Of a stretch of 64,000 bases of DNA, positions 56,831 through 64,000 are shown in pieces. The stretch is from Welwitschia mirabilis (Eukaryota > Gnetophyta > Gnetopsida > Welwitschiales). The notes below the pieces were generated by a model. That model was not told where the DNA came from. It was given only the letters and a program-made list of their open reading frames with translations, and did no database searches. The DNA is taken from NCBI GenBank assembly GCA_051453625.1, contig JBOZIK010000001.1, positions 244,424,255-244,488,254 on the forward strand, written 5' to 3'. Position numbers and translations under genes: made by a program. The first letter of the stretch is position 1. Each line of letters opens with the position of its first letter.

Positions 56831-58503
56831 AAGTGACCAAGGGATTCATTATAATTTTGGATACCCATGTTATTTTGCATTATCATATATTAAAAATGCA
56901 TTTTACATTAGATTGGAATGATTCTGATCCTCAAAATCCATGTAGGCTAGACACTCCTTCTTAGAAAATCCTAAGGCTCATGGTATTTGATGCATTGTCT
57001 ATTGTTATAAGTTAAGGTTATATTACTTGTAATTATGTTNNNNNNNNNNNNNNNNNNNNNNNNNNNNNNNNNNNNNNNNNNNNNNNNNNNNNNNNNNNNN
57101 NNNNNNNNNNNNNNNNNNNNNNNNNNNNNNNNNNNNNNNNNNNNNNNNNNNNNNNNNNNNNNNNNNNNNNNNNNNNNNNNNNNNNNNNNNNNNNNNNNNN
57201 NNNNNNNNNNNNNNNNNNNNNNNNNNNNNNNNNNNNNNNNNNNNNNNNNNNNNNNNNNNNNNNNNNNNNNNNNNNNNNNNNNNNNNNNNNNNNNNNNNNN
57301 NNNNNNNNNNNNNNNNNNNNNNNNNNNNNNNNNNNNNNNNNNNNNNNNNNNNNNNNNNNNNNNNNNNNNNNNNNNNNNNNNNNNNNNNNNNNNNNNNNNN
57401 NNNNNNNNNNNNNNNNNNNNNNNNNNNNNNNNNNNNNNNNNNNNNNNNNNNNNNNNNNNNNNNNNNNNNNNNNNNNNNNNNNNNNNNNNNNNNNNNNNNN
57501 NNNNNNNNNNNNNNNNNNNNNNNNNNNNNNNNNNNNNNNNNNNNNNNNNNNNNNNNNNNNNNNNNNNNNNNNNNNNNNNNNNAAATCCTTCAATACTAAG
57601 TGAATATTTATGAAATTTTTTTGGTGTGGTTTAAAATCATGTTAGGAACTACAAACATTTAAAATAGTAATCTTTTGAGAGTAAAATAATTTTTAAAATT
57701 TATTTTATGAAAATAACTCAAAAATTACACGGTAAAAAAAAAAGCAAGAAGTATTAGTTTTTAAAATTAAAACAAAGTTGTGACTAAAAATTTATTTAAT
57801 AAGATTTTCAAAAAGTAGTTATTCATTTCAAAGCCCTAAGTNNNNNNNNNNNNNNNNNNNNNNNNNNNNNNNNNNNNNNNNNNNNNNNNNNNNNNNNNNN
57901 NNNNNNNNNNNNNNNNNNNNNNNNNNNNNNNNNNNNNNNNNTTTATGAAAATAACTCAAAAATTAAAATGTAAAAAAAAGCAAGAAGTCTTAGTTTTCAA
58001 AATTAACACAAAGTTGTGACTAAAAATTTATTTAATAAGCTTTTCAAAAAGTAGTTACTCATTTCCAAGGCCTAAGTAGGTTAAAAGTTATAGCTATTTT
58101 AGTAAAAGGTATTATTTTAGCAACTCTAAAATTTAGGTAGTTTTATAATTAAATTTAACCCTATAAAATGTATCTATACTAATTTAGATTTAACAAACTT
58201 AGTTTTTATGAATAACACAATGAGTCTAGTTCAAAAAAAGTAATTTTAGTTTTTTTTATTTTTTAAATAATTATTGTAAATTTTTAGTTTTAATGTCTTT
58301 TAAAAGCTAAGAAAATTTGTAAATAATTTTAATAACTATAAAAAATTATCTAATGTAAGTAATAAATTATTTTAAGTACTATATATGATTTTTAGTTTAC
58401 TTAATTTTTTTTTAAAATTTTTAAGTACTACTTATTGATATTTAGGTTGCATTTNNNNNNNNNNNNNNNNNNNNNNNNNNNNNNNNNNNNNNNNNNNNNN
58501 NNN
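56831..58503. other. AT-rich DNA with three gaps
   Basis: Gaps at 57,040-57,582 (543 N), 57,842-57,941 (100 N; flanks 57,703-57,841 and 57,942-58,077 alike) and 58,455-58,503 (49 N). No feature recognised in the sequence between. Confidence 0.7.
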
Positions 58504-58647
58504 CCAATTATTTAGCTTTATTAATGTTTTTTATTATATATATATATATTAATTAATTTTATTTTGATATAAATACTTAGAATTTATAAAGGGGGTTTAA
58601 AAGTTGGTTCAATCCCATAAATGGAGCATGTTTATACAATAGAACTT

Positions 58648-58937
58648 AGATCTATTAATATGCATTATTTGAAAAGAATTGTTATAATGTAGAAAAAATA
58701 ATGGGATGTTTTCTTTATTTTATTTTTACTGCTATGATTTGGNNNNNNNNNNNNNNNNNNNNNNNNNNNNNNNNNNNNNNNNNNNNNNNNNNNNNNNNNN
58801 NNNNNNNNNNNNNNNNNNNNNNNNNNNNNNNNNNNNNNNNNNAGATCTATTAATATGCATTATTTGAAAAGAATTGTTATAATGTAGAAAAAATAAAGGG
58901 ATGTTTTCTTTATTTTATTTTTACTGCTATGATTTGG
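58648..58937. other. 100-N gap (58743-58842) with duplicated flanks
   Basis: 58,648-58,742 and 58,843-58,937 are the same 95 bases with about one difference. A short TA microsatellite lies upstream at 58,534-58,550. Confidence 0.85.
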
Positions 58938-58999
58938 AAATATGTGATTTTCCTTTTATGTGAAATTAAAATTGATTCTTATATACTCTATTTTTCTTT

Positions 59000-59610
59000 A
59001 GTATGATAGTTTTCATAAAATAAACCTAATGATGATTAGAATCATTTTTAATAGGTAAATAATCCACTAAATATTCATATAATTATATGCTTGCATTTGT
59101 ATGGTATATTCGTTTAACTAATTTAAGATGATCTCAATGATTATTCATTCCCATGCTTAGATTTCATTACTAAGGTGTGTTGCATTCTTTTATTTATAAG
59201 TGCTTCTAGAAGTGGATTTAATCACCACTCTCTTGCCCTACCTATGCATGGACTTACTCCGACTTGATATCTCAAGCTTTGGGTATTAAACAATCATGTT
59301 GCACCATCTTGAGATTCTTTAAGAAAGCTAGGGTCATTAGTAAGCATGCATCCACCTCACATACTACTTATCACCTGTATTTCGGATACATGGAGGTGAA
59401 ATCAAATCCTATGAAGTTAAGCCCAGTCATGTTTGTATAACCTAGTAACTTAAAGTAGAATCAACTCACATCTAGGGTTTGGCCAGATATTTAGTTCAAA
59501 TGCCATTAATGGGAGTTGTAACCTCTTATTATATTGGTTAGGCACTATCCTAAAACTTATCCACTGTATGTAATAAAACAAGTTAACATTCTATTAACTT
59601 TATATAAGAT
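59000..59610 (+). repeat. Dispersed repeat R1, right copy
   Basis: Matches 505-732/1,000-1,610 in order and orientation, with an estimated 75-80% identity by eye. Ends near 59,610, shortly before a 100-N gap (59,658-59,757), the one 100-N gap for which I see no clear flank duplication. Confidence 0.7.
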
Positions 59611-59989
59611 ATCTTTGTGTTCAAAAAACAAAAGTTAAGAATAATTATAAGACATAANNNNNNNNNNNNNNNNNNNNNNNNNNNNNNNNNNNNNNNNNNN
59701 NNNNNNNNNNNNNNNNNNNNNNNNNNNNNNNNNNNNNNNNNNNNNNNNNNNNNNNNNATCTTATGTTTAATTGTGAATGTTAGTTAATAATATTTTTAAA
59801 AAGAAAAAATTATGCATAATTAGGATAATTAAATTCATGGTATTATACTTATATAGAATGAAGTCATTACACCATTATATCATCTAACCATATAATTAAC
59901 AAATGATACTTAAACAAAGATACTTATTCAAGATAAGTTCCAATGTTTCCAATCCAAAATAGAATTGATAATGAGTTGACTTAAACTCA
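59611..59989. other. Gap and AT-rich DNA
   Basis: Contains the 59,658-59,757 gap. Nothing else recognised. Confidence 0.6.
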
Positions 59990-60496
59990 TGTTTTATTGT
60001 ACATTATGGGATTTATTTGACTTTTGAGATCCTAGTAATATGGAATGTGTAGTATAATTTTGGCCTACTACTGCAAGATGTTTAGTACATTTTTTAGCCT
60101 AGCATTATGGGATGTGTAATGTACATAATAAGTCTTATCTACTATGGGATGTGTAATAGTAAATTAACTGCTTCTTTAATTAAGTAGTTTCTTTATATAG
60201 TAACTCCTTTAGAAAAGTTTGATTATAAGCTGCATTTCCAAGGTTTTCCCTCAGGTACTCTAGTTTTCCTTTAAAAGGGAATGTATTCCCACAGTAAAGG
60301 AGTAATTACTAAGGTTTGTATGCACATCATGGTCCTATGCCTAAGAGGACATGATAACCTTAGTAAAACCCTAATGAAGTGCTTCCTTATATAAGCAATC
60401 TTTTCATTATAGTAAAAATAGAGAATATTTCTAGAGAAATAAAATTTTCATTTTAGGAAAATATTTCTCATGTTCTTGCTCTTATGTTTCCCAACA
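59990..60496 (+). mobile_element. Copia LTR, possibly solo
   Basis: Starts TGTTTTATTG and ends CCCAACA, giving TGTT...AACA ends. Its last 180 bases match the copia LTR at 47,391-47,567, with TATATAA at 60,393 and AATAAAATTTTCATTTT before the end. No primer site follows, so it is a 3' or solo LTR. The start is a guess from the TG end; no 5-base target duplication is evident. Upstream part holds repeated TATGGGATGTGTAAT words. Confidence 0.6.
60039..60160 (+). repeat. TATGGGATGTGTAAT repeats in LTR U3
   Basis: TATGGAATGTGTAGT (60,039), TATGGGATGTGTAATGT (60,106) and TATGGGATGTGTAATAGT (60,143), with a weaker GCAAGATGTTTAGT (60,073), spaced 33-37 bases. They lie where LTR enhancer repeats are often found. 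Confidence 0.7.
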
Positions 60497-62039
60497 CTTG
60501 ACACTAGCAACAATAATTTTAGTATATAATTCAAGTATTTTTAATTAACATAAGTTATTTTGGAACATATTCAGCTTTACAATATTTAATTTCATCAAGC
60601 CCTTTAATAATGTTGCTTTTAAAAATGTAAAATTTTAATTAATAATAATTAAAAGTCATAATTAATTTTTTTTATTTTTAGAAAGAAATTAAATACTTTA
60701 TGATGGATTTTAAACTTTATCAATGTAAAAGTTCATCATTAAATTAATAATTGTTAAAATTCATCATTAGCATCTATTATTAAAAGTCATTTTTATTGTA
60801 ATATGCATCCCAAATTAATCAAGCATGATGTCATAACAATAATAAGAAAAAGTAATAGACCTTTACTATTATTAACTTTTAAGATCTAAAACCTTGAAGC
60901 TATGTGTGAAATTATCAAAGTACTTAAAAAGGAGAAAAAATTTGTTAGTGAAGATCTCACAAAAAAATAATTTACATAGAAAGTAGAAGAGTGAAAAAAA
61001 AATGAATGTTTTCAGATCATAAGTAAAAATTGTGAATTTAAATGGCCAAAGCGTAGTAGTAACTAAAGAAGACAAAATTCCAAAAAGTGCATGAAAGGCT
61101 TTCACTATGGCCTCTTTAACATTAATAGAAGCTTTGTAAATAAGGTAATAAATTTGCACAATATTGAATTTTTTAATGATTATTTTTTATTTTTTTAAAA
61201 AAATGGAAAGGTAAATATTTAGAATAAGTCCATATCCTAGATTCTTTAAGTCTTTTTTATTTTAATCATACAATAAATAAAAGAGGTGGATCTTTTACTA
61301 GAATACTTGCATATCAAAAACATGAAAAAATGGAAAAAAACATTGGTATTTTTTATTAACAGGAGAATTTTATTTAGCTTTATATTATTTTGCAACACAA
61401 TATACTTTAATCTATAATTGTTTAGAAATATCTAGTGATCTTCCTCTTTATTAATTTAAAGACAACATTTTAAAAACTTTAGATAAATAAAATAATTTTT
61501 TTGGTAATGATTTTAATGTAATAGTTGATAAAAGGAAAGTTAGGATATTGAAATAGAAGTAAGTAAATGATTGAATGTATGATTATGCTAATGATCATTA
61601 GGTTTGATCTTCACAAGATAAATATTTTAGTTTTATGTGCCACAGTATCAATCTTCTCATTCTTAATGGGATAAATTCCCCACCCCCCGCCCCACCCCCC
61701 CCCCCCCCCCCCCCCCTCTCCCTCTCTTGCTTTTAGGATTAGGCTTTTTGACTTTTATAGAACACTAATGAAATTCTTGTACTAATTTACTCCTAACTAA
61801 TCCACAAAATATTCATCTGATTTAGAATTTTAAAATTTATCTTACATTAGCTAAATCGAAACATCATGTCTTAGATTTTAGTATTACAAGTAGCTTAAAA
61901 AATTACAAAGTTAAAAAGTTTAAGATCTATTAAATAATCACAAAATATTTAAAAAACATCTTTTACAATGAAGTATAGAAGTATTGAAAAATGAACATTT
62001 ATAACACAGATATTTATTAAATTTTTTTATATATTTCTA
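60497..62039. other. AT-rich DNA with a poly-C tract
   Basis: No gene recognised. A minus-strand open frame of 95 codons (60,872-61,159) has no recognisable motif and an AT-driven, Phe-Leu-Lys-rich composition. Confidence 0.5.
61682..61726 (+). repeat. Poly-C tract with uninterrupted C22
   Basis: CACCCCCCGCCCCA is followed by 22 consecutive C (61,695-61,716) and TCTCCCTCTC. It stands out in DNA with about 70% A+T. The exact run length in an assembly is unreliable. Confidence 0.85.
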
Positions 62040-63290
62040 AAGAAGTAAGCATACATCAAAAAGGAGAGCTAGTGAAATATGGTTTGATGAAGAACATAAA
62101 ACTCCATACTACTAATGAAAAATAAAATGAATGAACAAAAAGATGCATTAATAAAAACTTATAAAATACTAATTCAAGATAAGAAGTATGCCTTTATGAA
62201 AAATCAATAATCTTAATTTGTATAGATGATTTAAAATGAGAGGGAAAAAAATACTAGAATTTATTTTAGAATCATAAGAAAGAGGATTAAATTTTTTCTA
62301 AAACAAAATTCTTCTTTCAAATTGTTTTTAGCTCCAACAAAGTAGAAAATTATATGCCATTTTCTTATGCTAGCATCTAGATAACCTTTAACGAAGTTGT
62401 AGAAGGTATATAATAATTTAGTACTAGTAACATAATTGATAGCTTTGTTTTTTATATAAAGTTTTTTAAATGGGAGGGGAGTGTTACCTATGAATCAATA
62501 CTAAAAAGAACTAATCGAGAGTCTTCATGAAGCTTTGGATAGAAAATCAAAAACTAGTAATGATGTAATTCTCCTCCAAAAAAGTAATAAAGAAGAGTTA
62601 AATAATTTTAGATAATTATAAACATTAGCAATATTTTTTCTAAAATCTTGAAATTTATATTAGAAAAATATTTTACAAATGGATAGGTAAAAAATAAAAT
62701 TAGAGCAAGTTCATATGTAAGTATTTGTCAAAATCATTTTACCATTGACTACTTAGTCACTTATTATTACTACTTGAGTTTTGAGAAGAAACCTAGAAAT
62801 AAGATTTTAATTTGATTTGTTAATTCATCAAAGGCTCATGGTTTAGTAATTTAAAGAAAATTATGATAGCATCTATTTAAAATAATTATGTCTATAAATA
62901 TTATTTCTAACATTCAAAAATTATATGAAGAATTTATCATAAGATTCGAAAATGGTAATTCAAAAGAGACTTTTGAAACTTTAAGTGAAAATGAAGTAAA
63001 AAAAAATATGTGTTGTTTCTTCTATTTTATTTAGAATTTTTATTAATGAATTGGAGGAATGAATTCATGGTACTACCACATATTACTTCATTAAGATAGG
63101 TTATTTTTCAATAAATATTCTTCTTTATGTAAATGATGTTACATTAATTTCTAAGAAAATAATAGTGGGATAAGGATTAAGACTAATTGTTTGATTAATA
63201 AATAAATGTGAAAAATTCAATTATAAAACCTTGATTTTCTTAGCCAAATTTGAGCCTAACATCTTTGTAGCAAATTAATTATAACCTTTA
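62040..63290 (+). pseudogene. Non-L1 LINE reverse transcriptase remnant
   Basis: Plus-strand remnant. EIWFDEEHK at 62,074-62,100 resembles the WFDEEC phrase found between endonuclease and RT in several LINE groups. RT blocks follow in order: FVNSSKAHG at 62,816 (usual F.D.SKAFD), IQKLYEEFIIRFENGNSKET near 62,912-62,970 (usual I..LY......), CVVSSILFRIFINELEE ending 63,059 (usual GC.LSP.LF..YI.ELE), NILLYVNDVTLISKK at 63,114-63,160, where YVND replaces the YADD box with the final Asp kept, and KCEKFNYKTLIF near 63,205-63,238. The ELEE phrase and the inserted segment before LLYADD differ from the L1-like element at 43-45 kb. Stops and frameshifts show that it is dead. Family placement is by memory and unproven. 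Confidence 0.6.
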
Positions 63291-63942
63291 AATTCACCTT
63301 TGTTGTTTTATTTGCTATCAAGTTAAACATCATATTAAGAGACATGAAACAATATGTTAATTTAATCAAAGTTTTATCAATAAAGCACAGATTGATATGC
63401 TAGCTCATATTCACAATCTTGCAAAAGTTATTTCTATTTTCATAATACCCCACGTTTCAAACATAGCCTAATACACAGAGAAATATAAGTGATTTCACAG
63501 GTTGTTCACAGATGAGGTGATGCATTCACAGCTGACTTCAATTCTGCAAATGCAAAATACTTATATCAGAATAGTATAACAAATACATAATGAGTACATC
63601 AAATGCTAAATTCAAATCTGCTATAAACTCTATCAACACAGGCCTAAGATGTCAAAGAAAATTTGGCAAACGAATAATAGAACATTACCACTACAAATCT
63701 ATAAATTCAAGAAAAGAACCAAAAAAGCCTTATAGTAATAATCAGTTCTTGAAAAAATTCACAAATCTTTATCAAGCTATTATGACTTCATAACTACCAA
63801 ACCATTCTTCAATTCTTCATTTAGAAAACTAGTTACATGACTAATACAACAAAAGTAGAATACAAAAGTATATAGTATTTGATAAATGAATTGATAGTGT
63901 TTTTAATATGCAAACCTGTTAAGTAATAACAGAGGATTAATA
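63291..63942. other. Unidentified sequence before end gap
   Basis: From about 63,445 the base composition rises slightly in C. A 67-codon frame (63,590-63,793, plus) has no motif that I recognise. 63,474-63,492 shares ACAGAGAAATA and AGTGAT with 46,122. N residues fill 63,943-64,000. Confidence 0.4.
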
Positions 63943-64000
63943 NNNNNNNNNNNNNNNNNNNNNNNNNNNNNNNNNNNNNNNNNNNNNNNNNNNNNNNNNN

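Noticed and set aside
60872-61159. Minus-strand frame of 95 codons
   Set aside because: Composition is driven by AT-rich DNA (Phe, Leu, Lys); no motif, no promoter, no neighbour to support it.

Overview
The window is gene-poor, very AT-rich plant nuclear DNA made almost entirely of old, broken retrotransposons. Evidence for a land plant, most likely a seed plant: Ty3/gypsy gag-pol remnants with primer-binding sites complementary to tRNA-Asp, Ty1/copia remnants with tRNA-Met-type primer sites, an L1-like LINE, and tRNA-like SINE fragments. No intact protein gene, rRNA, tRNA or CRISPR array is visible. I could not narrow the species. All similarity statements come from reading motifs and repeats by eye.

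Layout. 1-5.6 kb: a dispersed repeat (also at 59-59.6 kb), a short tandem array (2.9-3.1 kb), a slightly more GC-rich stretch that may be the 5' part of a host gene (3.9-4.9 kb), tRNA-like SINE pieces and a copia-type primer site. 5.9-9.6 kb: leader, primer site and long terminal repeat (LTR) of a minus-strand Ty3/gypsy element (C). 10.2-16.7 kb: 3' half of a plus-strand Ty3/gypsy element of family B (called D here), with RNase H, integrase, a long 3' region and an LTR. 16.7-31.05 kb: a minus-strand Ty3/gypsy element of family A with both LTRs, a primer site, gag, protease, reverse transcriptase, RNase H and integrase, all with stops and frameshifts. 31.05-40.6 kb: a minus-strand element of family B with gag, protease, RT, RNase H, integrase, primer site and LTR. 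43.2-45.1 kb: an L1-like LINE on the minus strand, followed by a GC-richer broken coding segment (45.2-45.9 kb). 47.4-54.4 kb: a plus-strand Ty1/copia LTR end, primer site, long leader, gag, protease and integrase. 54.4-57 kb: LTR-like DNA with a TATA box. 60-60.5 kb: a copia LTR. 62-63.3 kb: a second, non-L1 LINE on the plus strand.

How the pieces fit. Element A appears to have landed in the 3' region of element B. The sequence on the two sides of A (31,052 upward, and 17,765 onward) joins into one stretch that matches the uninterrupted copy in element D near 13,430. The 3' LTR of A and the LTR of D were then cut and exchanged: 15.9-17.8 kb reads B-start then A-end, and 18.5-19.26 kb reads, on the other strand, A-start then B-end. 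Inverting 16.69-18.79 kb restores both LTRs, so I infer an old inversion with both ends inside LTRs.

Assembly caution. There are 26 runs of N, thirteen of exactly 100, and at nearly all of the 100-N runs the sequence on the left is repeated on the right with a few differences. These look like unmerged contig ends (allelic overlap) and not true duplications, so repeat copy numbers and distances here are inflated.
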